Shown in pieces: positions 52,117-60,441 of a DNA stretch of 64,000 nucleotides. The stretch covers positions 62,001 through 126,000 of the forward strand of contig NZ_CADFEI010000013.1 of the NCBI RefSeq assembly GCF_902833225.1, written 5' to 3'. A model generated the notes under the pieces. The model saw only the letters and a program-made list of their open reading frames with translations. It was not told where the DNA came from and ran no database searches. The first letter of the stretch is position 1. Each line of letters starts with the position of its first letter. The translations under genes were made by a program, and so were the position numbers. Origin of the DNA: Burkholderia sp. BCC1644. GTDB taxonomy: Bacteria > Pseudomonadota > Gammaproteobacteria > Burkholderiales > Burkholderiaceae.

Positions 52117-53186
52117 AAACCCTCAAGCGCCCTCTTCTGATCGGGGCAGGCGTCGCCGTGCTCGCGATCGGCATCACGTATTACGGATGGACACGCTGGC
52201 GTGACGGGCAGGCTGATGCCGGCCTCGTGAGCGGCAACGGTCGCATCGAGGCAACCGAGATCGACGTCGCGACCAAGCTGCCGGGGCGCGTCACCGCGAT
52301 GCTCGTCGACGAAGGCGACTTCGTGAAGGCCGGGCAGCCGCTCGCGCGCATGGACGTCGTCGTCCTGCAGGCGCAGCTCGACGAGGCGCGCGCCCGGGAG
52401 GAGCAGGCCGTGAACACGGCGGCGAGCATCGACGCGCAGGTCGCGCAGCGGCGCAGCGACAAGGCGGCGGCCGAGGCCGTCGTCGTCCAGCGGGAAAGCG
52501 AACTGGATGCGGCGACGCGGCGGCTCGCGCGCTCGGAGACGCTGTCGCGCGACGGCGCGTCCTCGCTGCAGGAACTCGACGACGATCGCGCGCGCGCCGG
52601 CAGCCTGCGGGCAACCGTGAATGCGGCGCACGCGCAGGTGCAGGCTGCCCAGGCCGCGATCGACGCGACCCGGGCCCAGCTCGTCGCGGCGCACTCCGCC
52701 GTAACGGCCGCGCAGGCAACGGTCGCGCGCGTGCAGGCCGATATCTCGGACAGCGACCTGAACTCGCCGCGCGACGGGCGCGTGCAGTATCGCGTGGCCG
52801 AATCGGGCGAGGTGCTGCCGGCCGGCGGCAAGGTGCTCAACGTGGTCGACCTGTCGGACGTCTACATGACGTTCTTCCTGCCCGAGACGGTCGTCGGTCG
52901 GGTGCCGCTCGGCGCCGACGTGCGGATCGTGCTCGATGCCGCGCCGGAATACGTGATTCCGGCGCGCGTGTCGTACGTGTCGAGCACCGCACAGTTCACA
53001 CCGAAGACGGTCGAGACGGCCACCGAACGGCAGAAGCTGATGTTCCGGGTGAAGGCGCGCATCGACCGCGACCTGCTGCAGCGCCACCTGAAGCTCGTCA
53101 AGACCGGGCTGCCGGGTGTCGCCTGGCTGAAGGCCGATTCGAACGCCGCGTGGCCGGCTCCTCTCGCGATCAAGGTGCCGCAATGA
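52113..53186 (+). CDS. HlyD/YhiI-type membrane-fusion protein
   Basis: 357 residues. N-terminal membrane anchor (about 9-27), lipoyl half-motifs (G-R-I-E-A-T-E-I-D-V near 44-53), a long coiled-coil hairpin (about 90-215) and beta-barrel end. Links inner-membrane ABC parts to the outer-membrane channel across the periplasm. In Escherichia coli the same order yhiI-rbbA-yhhJ is found, which this operon repeats with a channel gene added. Overlaps both neighbours by four bases. Confidence 0.92.
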   Translation: MKTLKRPLLIGAGVAVLAIGITYYGWTRWRDGQADAGLVSGNGRIEATEIDVATKLPGRVTAMLVDEGDFVKAGQPLARMDVVVLQAQLDEARAREEQAVNTAASIDAQVAQRRSDKAAAEAVVVQRESELDAATRRLARSETLSRDGASSLQELDDDRARAGSLRATVNAAHAQVQAAQAAIDATRAQLVAAHSAVTAAQATVARVQADISDSDLNSPRDGRVQYRVAESGEVLPAGGKVLNVVDLSDVYMTFFLPETVVGRVPLGADVRIVLDAAPEYVIPARVSYVSSTAQFTPKTVETATERQKLMFRVKARIDRDLLQRHLKLVKTGLPGVAWLKADSNAAWPAPLAIKVPQ

Positions 53187-55999
53187 AATCGGTGCCCCCG
53201 GCCGATACCGGTGCAGGCGCGACCGAAAGTCTGCCGGCACCCGCGACACCCGTGCCGGTCGCGCGGCTGTCAGGCGTCTCGCTGCGCTACGGCGGCAAGG
53301 CCGCGCTCGACGACGTGACGCTCGACATCCCGGCCGGCCGCATGATCGGGCTGATCGGCCCGGACGGGGTCGGCAAGTCGAGCCTGCTCGCGCTCGTGTC
53401 CGGCGCGCGCGCGATCCAGCAGGGGCGCGTCTGGACACTCGGCGGCGACCTGTCGTCGCGCCGTCATCGCGCACGCGTGTGCCGGCGCATCGCCTACATG
53501 CCGCAGGGCCTGGGCCGGAACCTGTATGCGACGCTGTCCGTCGAGGAAAACCTGCAGTTCTTCGCGCGGCTCTTCGGTCACGACGCGGCGGAACGGCGTC
53601 GCCGGATCGACACCCTCACGCGCAGCACCGGCCTTCACGCGTTCCTGGATCGCCCCGCCGGCAAACTGTCCGGCGGCATGAAGCAGAAGCTCGGCCTGTG
53701 CTGCGCGCTGATCCACGATCCGGACCTGTTGATCCTCGACGAGCCGACGACCGGCGTCGATCCGCTGTCGCGCGCCCAGTTCTGGGAACTGATCGCGCGC
53801 ATCCGGGCCGCCCGTCCGGCGATGAGCGTACTGGTGGCGACGGCGTACATGGACGAAGCCAGGCGTTTCGACCGGCTGATCGCGATGGACGCCGGGCGGG
53901 TGCTGGCGACCGGCAGCCCGGACGAGCTGCTGGCCCGCACCGGGTGCGACACGCTCGAAGGCGCGTTCGTCGCGTTGCTCCCGGACGCGCAGCGGCGCGG
54001 GCACGAGCCGATCCGGATCGCGCCGTTTCAGCCCGAACCCGCCGCCGGTTACGCAATCGAGGCCGACGGGCTGACGATGCGGTTCGGCGATTTCGTCGCG
54101 GTCGATCACGTGAGCCTGCAAATCCGCCGCGGCGAGATCTTCGGCTTCCTCGGCTCCAACGGCTGCGGCAAGTCGACGACGATGAAGATGCTCACGGGCC
54201 TGCTGCCGGCCTCCGACGGCACGGCGACGCTGTTCGGCCAGCCGGTCGCGGCCGACGACATCGACACGCGCCGGCGGGTCGGCTACATGTCGCAAGGGTT
54301 TTCGCTGTATGGCGAGCTGACTGTACGGCAGAACCTCGTGCTGCATGCGCGCCTGTTCGGCGTGCCGGAGGCGGACGTACCGGGGCGGGTCGCCGAAATG
54401 GCCAGGCGCTTCGGGCTCACCGGCGTACTCGACGCGTTGCCCGACCGCCTGCCGCTCGGCATGCGACAGCGGCTGTCGCTCGCGGTCGCCATGGTGCACA
54501 AGCCCGAACTGCTGATCCTCGACGAACCGACGTCGGGTGTCGATCCCGTCGCGCGCGACGATTTCTGGCGGCTGATGATCGAGCTCGCCCGGCACGATCG
54601 CGTCACGATCTTCATCTCGACGCACTTCATGAACGAAGCCGAGCGCTGCGATCGCATCTCGCTGATGCACGCGGGCCGGGTGCTCGCCAGCGCCGCCCCC
54701 GGGGAACTCGTGCGCACGCGCGGCGCCGCCACGCTCGAAGAGGCGTTCATTGCGTACCTGACCGATGCGCAGCGCACGGACAGCGCGCCGACGGACGAGG
54801 CGTTCGACGCGGGCTGGCTGAGCGCGCCGTCCGACGACACCGCCGCCCGGGCCGGCACCGCCCGCGCGGCTGCGTGGTTCAGCCCGGCACGGGCCGGCAG
54901 CTACCTGTGGCGGGAAGTCCTGGAGCTGCGACGCGACCCGCTGCGCGCGACGCTGGCCCTGTTCGGTTCGCTCGTCCTGATGTGCGTCATCAGCATCGGC
55001 ATCAGTCTCGACGTCGACAACCTGACGTTCGCGGTGCTCGACCGCGACCAGTCGATCCTGAGCCAGGACTACGCACAGAACCTCGGCGGCTCCCGCTACT
55101 TCGTGCCGCGCGCGCCGCTCGCGGACGAGCGCGACATCGACCGCCGCATGCGCAACGGCCAGCTGTCGCTCGCGATCGAGATTCCGCCCGGGTTCGCGCG
55201 CGACGTCGCGCACGGCCGCCGGGTCGAGATCGGCGCGTGGGTCGACGGCGCGATGCCGATGCGCGCCGAGACGATCCGCGGCTATGTCGCCGGCATGCAC
55301 GAGAACTGGCTGCGCGACCAGGCGAAGCGCCGGCTCGGCGCGTCGCTTGCTCCGGCAGTCGAGATCGCCGTGCGCTATCGCTACAACCCGGACGTCAAAA
55401 GCCTGCCGGCGATGATCCCGGCCATCATGCCGATGCTGCTGCTGATGCTGCCCGCGATGCTGACGGCGCTCGCCGTCGTCCGCGAACGGGAGCTCGGGTC
55501 GATCGTCAACCTGTACGTGACGCCCGTCACACGCGCCGAATTCCTGCTCGGCAAGCAGGCGCCCTACGTGATGCTGGCCGTGCTGAACTTCCTGCTGATG
55601 GTCGTGCTGGCCGACGTCGCGTTCGGCGTGCGGATCAAGGGCAGTTTCTTCACGCTCGCGGCCGCGGTGCTGGTCTTCAACGTCGTGGCCACGGGCATCG
55701 GCCTGTTCGCCTCGACGTTCACGCGCAGCCAGATCGCCGCGATCTTCATGACGATCGTCGGCACGCTGATTCCGGTCGTGCAGTTCTCGGGGCTGCTCAC
55801 GCCGCTGTCGTCGCTGGAAGGCACCGGCAGGTGGATCGGGACGATCTACCCGGCCACCTACATGCTCGCGATCAGCCGCGGCGTCTACAACAAGGCACTC
55901 GGCCTCGCCGACCTGTCGTCGCAGTTCTGGCCGCTGCTCGCGGCGGCGCCGGCCATCCTGGTCATGACGGCCGTCCTGCTGCGCAAACAGGAGCGCTGA
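53183..55999 (+). CDS. rbbA: RbbA-type double ABC ATPase fused to ABC-2 permease
   Basis: 938 residues. Two ABC ATPase domains (about 28-255 and 290-515; P-loops G-P-D-G-V-G-K-S at 59-66 and G-S-N-G-C-G-K-S at 324-331; each with an L-S-G-G-M or L-G-M-R-Q-R signature and L-I-L-D-E-P Walker B) followed by an ABC-2 permease (about 590-938, six helices). The second signature, L-P-L-G-M-R-Q-R, lacks the usual S-G-G. E. coli RbbA has been described as a ribosome-associated ATPase, but this context with adaptor, second permease and outer-membrane channel argues for export. Confidence 0.92.
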   Translation: MKSVPPADTGAGATESLPAPATPVPVARLSGVSLRYGGKAALDDVTLDIPAGRMIGLIGPDGVGKSSLLALVSGARAIQQGRVWTLGGDLSSRRHRARVCRRIAYMPQGLGRNLYATLSVEENLQFFARLFGHDAAERRRRIDTLTRSTGLHAFLDRPAGKLSGGMKQKLGLCCALIHDPDLLILDEPTTGVDPLSRAQFWELIARIRAARPAMSVLVATAYMDEARRFDRLIAMDAGRVLATGSPDELLARTGCDTLEGAFVALLPDAQRRGHEPIRIAPFQPEPAAGYAIEADGLTMRFGDFVAVDHVSLQIRRGEIFGFLGSNGCGKSTTMKMLTGLLPASDGTATLFGQPVAADDIDTRRRVGYMSQGFSLYGELTVRQNLVLHARLFGVPEADVPGRVAEMARRFGLTGVLDALPDRLPLGMRQRLSLAVAMVHKPELLILDEPTSGVDPVARDDFWRLMIELARHDRVTIFISTHFMNEAERCDRISLMHAGRVLASAAPGELVRTRGAATLEEAFIAYLTDAQRTDSAPTDEAFDAGWLSAPSDDTAARAGTARAAAWFSPARAGSYLWREVLELRRDPLRATLALFGSLVLMCVISIGISLDVDNLTFAVLDRDQSILSQDYAQNLGGSRYFVPRAPLADERDIDRRMRNGQLSLAIEIPPGFARDVAHGRRVEIGAWVDGAMPMRAETIRGYVAGMHENWLRDQAKRRLGASLAPAVEIAVRYRYNPDVKSLPAMIPAIMPMLLLMLPAMLTALAVVRERELGSIVNLYVTPVTRAEFLLGKQAPYVMLAVLNFLLMVVLADVAFGVRIKGSFFTLAAAVLVFNVVATGIGLFASTFTRSQIAAIFMTIVGTLIPVVQFSGLLTPLSSLEGTGRWIGTIYPATYMLAISRGVYNKALGLADLSSQFWPLLAAAPAILVMTAVLLRKQER

Positions 56000-56001
56000 C
56001 C

Positions 56002-57126
56002 ATGTCGCGCCTGCTCGTCATCTTCCGGCTCGGGGTCAAGGAACTCTGGAGCCTCGCCCGCGACCCGATCCTGCTCGCGCTGATCGTCTACACGTTCAGC
56101 GCGTCGATCTACGTCGCGGCCACCGCGCGCCCGGAAACGCTGCACAAGGTGCCGATCGCGATCGTCGACGAAGACGCGTCGCCGCTGTCGGCGCGCATCG
56201 CCGCGGCGTTCTTCCCGCCCCAGTTCGCACCGCCGCCGATCGTCGACGCGGCCGCGGCCGATCGCGGCCTCGACAACGGCGACTACACGTTCTCGATCGA
56301 CATTCCGCCGGATTTCCAGCGCGACGTGCTCGCCGGCCGTCACGCGACGATCCAGCTCAACGTCGACGCGACCCGCATGACGCAGGCCTTCACCGGCGGC
56401 GGCTACGTGCAGCAGATCGTATCGGGCGAAATCGACGCATTCGTGCAGCGCTATCGCGGCGCGCCGTCACCGCCCGTCGATCTCGCGATGCGGATGCGCT
56501 TCAACCCGAATCTCGACGAAGTGTGGTTCGGCGCGCTGATGGAACTGATCAACAACGTGACGATGCTGTCGATGATCCTCACCGGGGCCGCGCTGATCCG
56601 CGAGCGCGAGCACGGCACGATCGAGCATCTGCTCGTGATGCCGGTCACCGCCGCGGAAATCATGCTCGCGAAGGTCTGGTCGATGGGGCTCGTCGTCACG
56701 GTGGCGGCCGTCGCGTCGCTGACGCTGGTCGTCGGCGGCGCGCTGCACGTGCCGATTCCGGGTTCCATCCCGCTGTTCGTCGCCGGCATGGCGCTGCACC
56801 TGTTCGCGACGACGTCGATGGGCATTTTCCTCGCGACGCTCGTGCGCAGCATGCCGCAGTTCGGGATGCTGCTGGTGCTCGTGCTGCTGCCGCTGCAGCT
56901 ACTGTCGGGCGGACTGACACCGCGCGAGAGCATGCCGCTCGCTGTGCAGGACATCATGCTGGCCGCGCCGACCACGCATTTCGTCGAACTCTCACAACGC
57001 ATCCTGTACCGCGGCGCGGGCCTCGATGCGGTCTGGCTCCAGTTCGCGGTGCTGTTTGCGATCGGTTGCGTGCTGTTCCTGCTGTCGCTGATGCGCTTTC
57101 GAAAGACGATCGCCCAGATGACGTGA
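56002..57126 (+). CDS. YhhJ-like ABC-2 permease
   Basis: 374 residues. N-terminal membrane helix (about 20-40), a periplasmic domain (about 45-175), then five helices; the ABC-2 core includes G-T-I-E-H-L-L-V-M-P-V-T. Pairs with the permease half of the RbbA-type protein to give a two-permease exporter. Starts two bases after the previous stop; last gene of the operon. Confidence 0.92.
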   Translation: MSRLLVIFRLGVKELWSLARDPILLALIVYTFSASIYVAATARPETLHKVPIAIVDEDASPLSARIAAAFFPPQFAPPPIVDAAAADRGLDNGDYTFSIDIPPDFQRDVLAGRHATIQLNVDATRMTQAFTGGGYVQQIVSGEIDAFVQRYRGAPSPPVDLAMRMRFNPNLDEVWFGALMELINNVTMLSMILTGAALIREREHGTIEHLLVMPVTAAEIMLAKVWSMGLVVTVAAVASLTLVVGGALHVPIPGSIPLFVAGMALHLFATTSMGIFLATLVRSMPQFGMLLVLVLLPLQLLSGGLTPRESMPLAVQDIMLAAPTTHFVELSQRILYRGAGLDAVWLQFAVLFAIGCVLFLLSLMRFRKTIAQMT

Positions 57127-57170
57127 CCGGCCCGGCGGGCGGCCGCCCTTGCGGCGCCTGGATTCGTCCG

Positions 57171-57184
57171 TTGATACAGATCAA
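57171..57184. promoter_or_regulatory. FNR/ANR-type box TTGAT-ACAG-ATCAA
   Basis: Perfect consensus, 120 bases upstream of the small membrane protein at 57305 and of the second exporter operon behind it. Confidence 0.7.
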
Positions 57185-57304
57185 CCGTGCCGGCACCCTT
57201 CGCGCAATCATGACATCACATCCTGCACAAGCCCTGTAGGCCGCGAGCGCGGCAAAGCGGCATTGCAATCACGGCGGCCGATGGCCACCACACCGGAGAA
57301 CGTC

Positions 57305-57493
57305 ATGATGCGCCCGCCCTACCGGATCGTTGTTGCCACGCTCGGCGTGTTCATCGCACTCGGGTCGCTGCTGGGCGTCGTGCATGCGATGCTGGTCGGG
57401 GTGCACGTCCTCCCGTACGCGATCGTCGCACTGGTTTCGGGCGTCGGCGCCTTCGTCGCCCAGTTGAATTCGGTCGTCGGCGAGCATTCGTGA
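57305..57493 (+). CDS. Small two-helix membrane protein, paralogue of 39910-40098
   Basis: 62 residues, two membrane helices (about 7-28 and 34-54). Shares the pattern Y-R-I-V-V-A-T-L-G-V-F-I-A-L and the G-x-x-H-A/G-M-L turn with the protein at 39910. CCGGAGAA lies just before the first of two consecutive ATG codons. A perfect FNR-type box is 120 bases upstream and the exporter permease gene follows after 28 bases, so it probably leads that operon. Confidence 0.72.
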   Translation: MMRPPYRIVVATLGVFIALGSLLGVVHAMLVGVHVLPYAIVALVSGVGAFVAQLNSVVGEHS

Positions 57494-57521
57494 TGCGCCC
57501 GCACGTCACGCATTCTTCATC

Positions 57522-58658
57522 ATGAACGGCATCCTCCGCCTCGCGTTCAAGCTGCTCGTGAACGACAGTGCGAAGTTCACCGCGCTGACCGTCGGCATCA
57601 CGTTCTCGGTATTGCTGATGATCGAGATGACGTCGCTGTTCGCCGGGATCCTGAACAAGTCGTCGGCGTCCGTCATCAACATCGGCGCGAAGGTCTGGGT
57701 GATGGACCCGGCCGTGAAGACGATCGCGAACAGCATCGGCATGCCCGACTACGTGCTCGACGCGGTGCGCAGCATCGACGGCGTGAAGTATGCGGTGCCG
57801 CTCTACTCCGGCGCCGCGCTCGTCAAGCTGCGCTCCGGCACCTACCAGGCCGTGACGGTCGTCGGCCTCGACGACGCGAGCCTGCTCGGCCGCCCGACGA
57901 TGCTGCAGGGCCGGATCGAGGACATCTACGCGGAGAACGGCTTCATCGCGATCCAGGATCCCGAGTTTCCGAAGCTCGAGAATCCGTCGGTCGGCACCGA
58001 TTTCGAGTTGAACGATCATCGCGGCGTGATCGTCGGCATCGCAAAGGTGGCGGCCAGCGGGCTGTTCGGCACGCCGACGCTCTACACCACGTACGCCCGT
58101 GCGATCCAGTACATCCCGTCGCCGCGCTTCACGACGTCGTACATTCTCGTCGAGCCGAAGTCGGACGCGGACATCGCACACATCAAGGCCGTCGTGAAAT
58201 CGCTCGGCTATCTCGCCTACACGCGCGACGAATTCATCGCGCAGATCGCGCGCTTCTACAAGTACGAGACGGGGCTGGGTACCAACATCATGCTGATGAC
58301 GATCATCAGCTTCATCATCGGCCTGTCGATCTCGGGCCAGACGTTCTATGCGTTCATCCTCGAGAACCTGGACAAGTTCGGCGCGCTGAAGGCGATCGGC
58401 GCGAAAAGCCGCGAACTCGTCGCGATGATCCTGTTCCAGGCGACGTTTACCGCGCTGACCGGCTACGGCATCGGCGTCGGCCTGTGCGTGCTGATGATCA
58501 GCCTAGCGAAGCTGCAGATTCCGGATTACGCGGCGCTCGTCACGTTCGGCAATCTGGCGCTCGCGTTCGGGATGGTGGTCGTGATCGCGACGATCTCGAG
58601 CTATCTCGGCGTGCGGCGCGTGCTGCGCATCGAGCCGTTCGACATTTTCCGGGGCTGA
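57522..58658 (+). CDS. FtsX/DevC-type ABC permease
   Basis: 378 residues. FtsX/MacB-like layout: one N-terminal helix (about 20-42), a large periplasmic domain (about 45-255), then three helices (about 265-290, 310-345 and 350-370) with the conserved cytoplasmic K-A-I-G-A-K-S-R-E-L coupling block. Permeases of this group are mechanotransmission exporters rather than ordinary channels. The ATPase, adaptor and outer-membrane channel follow directly, the gene order of DevBCA/MacAB-type systems. Confidence 0.92.
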   Translation: MNGILRLAFKLLVNDSAKFTALTVGITFSVLLMIEMTSLFAGILNKSSASVINIGAKVWVMDPAVKTIANSIGMPDYVLDAVRSIDGVKYAVPLYSGAALVKLRSGTYQAVTVVGLDDASLLGRPTMLQGRIEDIYAENGFIAIQDPEFPKLENPSVGTDFELNDHRGVIVGIAKVAASGLFGTPTLYTTYARAIQYIPSPRFTTSYILVEPKSDADIAHIKAVVKSLGYLAYTRDEFIAQIARFYKYETGLGTNIMLMTIISFIIGLSISGQTFYAFILENLDKFGALKAIGAKSRELVAMILFQATFTALTGYGIGVGLCVLMISLAKLQIPDYAALVTFGNLALAFGMVVVIATISSYLGVRRVLRIEPFDIFRG

Positions 58659-58660
58659 CG

Positions 58661-59359
58661 ATGGCGAACGTCGCGATCGACGCACAAGGCGTCAGCAAGT
58701 GGTTCGGCGAAGGCGACGCGCGCACGCAGGCGTTGTGCGACGTATCGATGCAGGCGAACTTCGGCGAGATGCTGCTGATCGTCGGGCCGTCCGGCAGCGG
58801 CAAGACGACACTGCTCAGCGTGATCTCGGGCATCCTGCGGCCGGAATCCGGCTCGGTGGCGATCGACGGCGTCGACCTGTGGACGCAGCCGAACGACGCG
58901 ATCGCCGATTTCCGGCTGAACCGGATCGGCTTCGTATTCCAGGACTACCACCTGTTCCCGCGACTCACGACCGTGGAGAACGTCGCGATCCCGCTGATCC
59001 TGAAACGCCGGCAGTGGGACGAAGCGATGCATGAAGCGCTCGGCTACCTCGACGTCGTCGGGCTCGGCAATCGTGCGCAACTGCCGCCCGTCAAGCTGTC
59101 CGGCGGCGAACAGCAGCGCGTCGCGATCGCACGTGCGATCGTCAGCCAGCCCGACCTGCTGATCCTCGACGAGCCGACCGCGTCGCTCGACGGCGACACG
59201 GGCCGCATGATCATCGACTTCGTCAAGCACCAGGTGCTGAACGACACGCGCTGCATCGTGATCGTCACGCACGATGCGCGGATCTTCGAATACGCGGATC
59301 GCATCCTGCGGATGGAGGACGGCAAGCTGAACGGCATCGATCGCGGAGGTGCGCGATGA
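58661..59359 (+). CDS. DevA/MacB-type ABC ATPase
   Basis: 232 residues; single ABC ATPase of the LolD/MacB group: P-loop G-P-S-G-S-G-K-T at 42-49, Q-loop F-V-F-Q-D-Y-H-L-F, signature L-S-G-G-E-Q-Q-R-V-A and Walker B L-L-I-L-D-E-P. Works with the FtsX-type permease, whose stop is two bases upstream; its own stop overlaps the adaptor start by four bases. Confidence 0.94.
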   Translation: MANVAIDAQGVSKWFGEGDARTQALCDVSMQANFGEMLLIVGPSGSGKTTLLSVISGILRPESGSVAIDGVDLWTQPNDAIADFRLNRIGFVFQDYHLFPRLTTVENVAIPLILKRRQWDEAMHEALGYLDVVGLGNRAQLPPVKLSGGEQQRVAIARAIVSQPDLLILDEPTASLDGDTGRMIIDFVKHQVLNDTRCIVIVTHDARIFEYADRILRMEDGKLNGIDRGGAR

Positions 59360-60441
59360 AGCACAAGCTCGTGTTCGCGGCGGCCCTGCTCGGCTTCGTC
59401 GCGAGCCTCGCCGCCGCGTGGCTGTACAGCCGCCAGGAGCCGCCGCAGCCGCCGGTGTTCAAGCCGGCCGCCAATCCGTACGCGCGCGGCGTCTATGCGA
59501 ACGGCATCGTCGAAAGCGAGCAGCCGGCCGGCGCGAACGTGAACGTCTACCCGGACGTGTCGGGCGCGGTGACGCGCATCCTCGTGCACGACGGCGATCC
59601 GGTGAAGGCCGACGATGCGCTGCTGACGATCGACGACTCGGTGCAGCGCGCCACCGCCGCGCAGCTCGCGGCGCAGGCCGACTCGGCCCTCGCCTTGCTC
59701 GACGAGCTGAAGGCGCAGCCGCGCCGCGAGGTGCTCGACGTGGCGAGTGCGCAGACCACGGCCGCGCAGGCCAGCCTGAAGCTCGCGCAGGACCAGTACG
59801 ACAAGCAGCGGCACGCGTACGACATCGACCCGAAGGCCGTCAGCCGCGATGCACTCGATACGGCCGCGAACGCGGTACGCGTCGCGGCGGCCAACCTGGA
59901 CGTCGTGACGCGGCAGTATCGCCTGACGAAAGCCGGCGCGTGGAGTTACGACGTGCGCAACCAGGAAGCGCAGGCCGTCGCGCTGCGGCGCGCGGCCGAC
60001 GCGGCGGCAGCCCTGCTCGCCCGCTACACGCTGCGCGCGCCGGCGGACGGCACGGTTCTGGCGATGAACGCGGCCGTCGGGTCCTACCTGACTTCGCAGG
60101 GGCTCTACGACACCTATACGCAGGGCAACGCCCCCGTCGCAGTGCTCGGCACGCCGGTCGACCGCCTGCAGGTGCGCTGCTACATCGACGAGATCCTGAT
60201 CCACCAGCTGCCCGACCTGCACGCGCTGAAGGCGCACATGTTCGTGCGCGGCACGTCGGTCGAGGCCGATCTCCAGTTCGTCCGCGTCCAGCCGTACGTC
60301 ACGCCGAAAATCGAATTGTCCGACCAGCGCACCGAGCGCGTCGACGTGCGCGTGCTGCCGGTCATCTTCCGTATCGTGCCGAACAAGGATGTCCGGTTGT
60401 TCCCCGGACAGATCGTCGATGTGTACGTGGCCGGCAAGTGA
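59356..60441 (+). CDS. HlyD/DevB-type membrane-fusion protein
   Basis: 361 residues. N-terminal membrane helix (about 5-22), split lipoyl motif (G-I-V-E-S-E near 50-55; L-R-A-P-A-D-G-T-V-L near 227-236), coiled-coil hairpin (about 95-220) and beta barrel. Periplasmic adaptor of the second tripartite exporter. Overlaps the ATPase by four bases and the channel gene by 23 bases. Confidence 0.92.
   Translation: MKHKLVFAAALLGFVASLAAAWLYSRQEPPQPPVFKPAANPYARGVYANGIVESEQPAGANVNVYPDVSGAVTRILVHDGDPVKADDALLTIDDSVQRATAAQLAAQADSALALLDELKAQPRREVLDVASAQTTAAQASLKLAQDQYDKQRHAYDIDPKAVSRDALDTAANAVRVAAANLDVVTRQYRLTKAGAWSYDVRNQEAQAVALRRAADAAAALLARYTLRAPADGTVLAMNAAVGSYLTSQGLYDTYTQGNAPVAVLGTPVDRLQVRCYIDEILIHQLPDLHALKAHMFVRGTSVEADLQFVRVQPYVTPKIELSDQRTERVDVRVLPVIFRIVPNKDVRLFPGQIVDVYVAGK

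Noticed and set aside
53479..56001. Long frame upstream of the YhhJ-like gene, suggesting a 1215-residue protein
   Set aside because: It is the shadow of the RbbA-type gene; the YhhJ-like permease begins at 56002 right after the previous stop.
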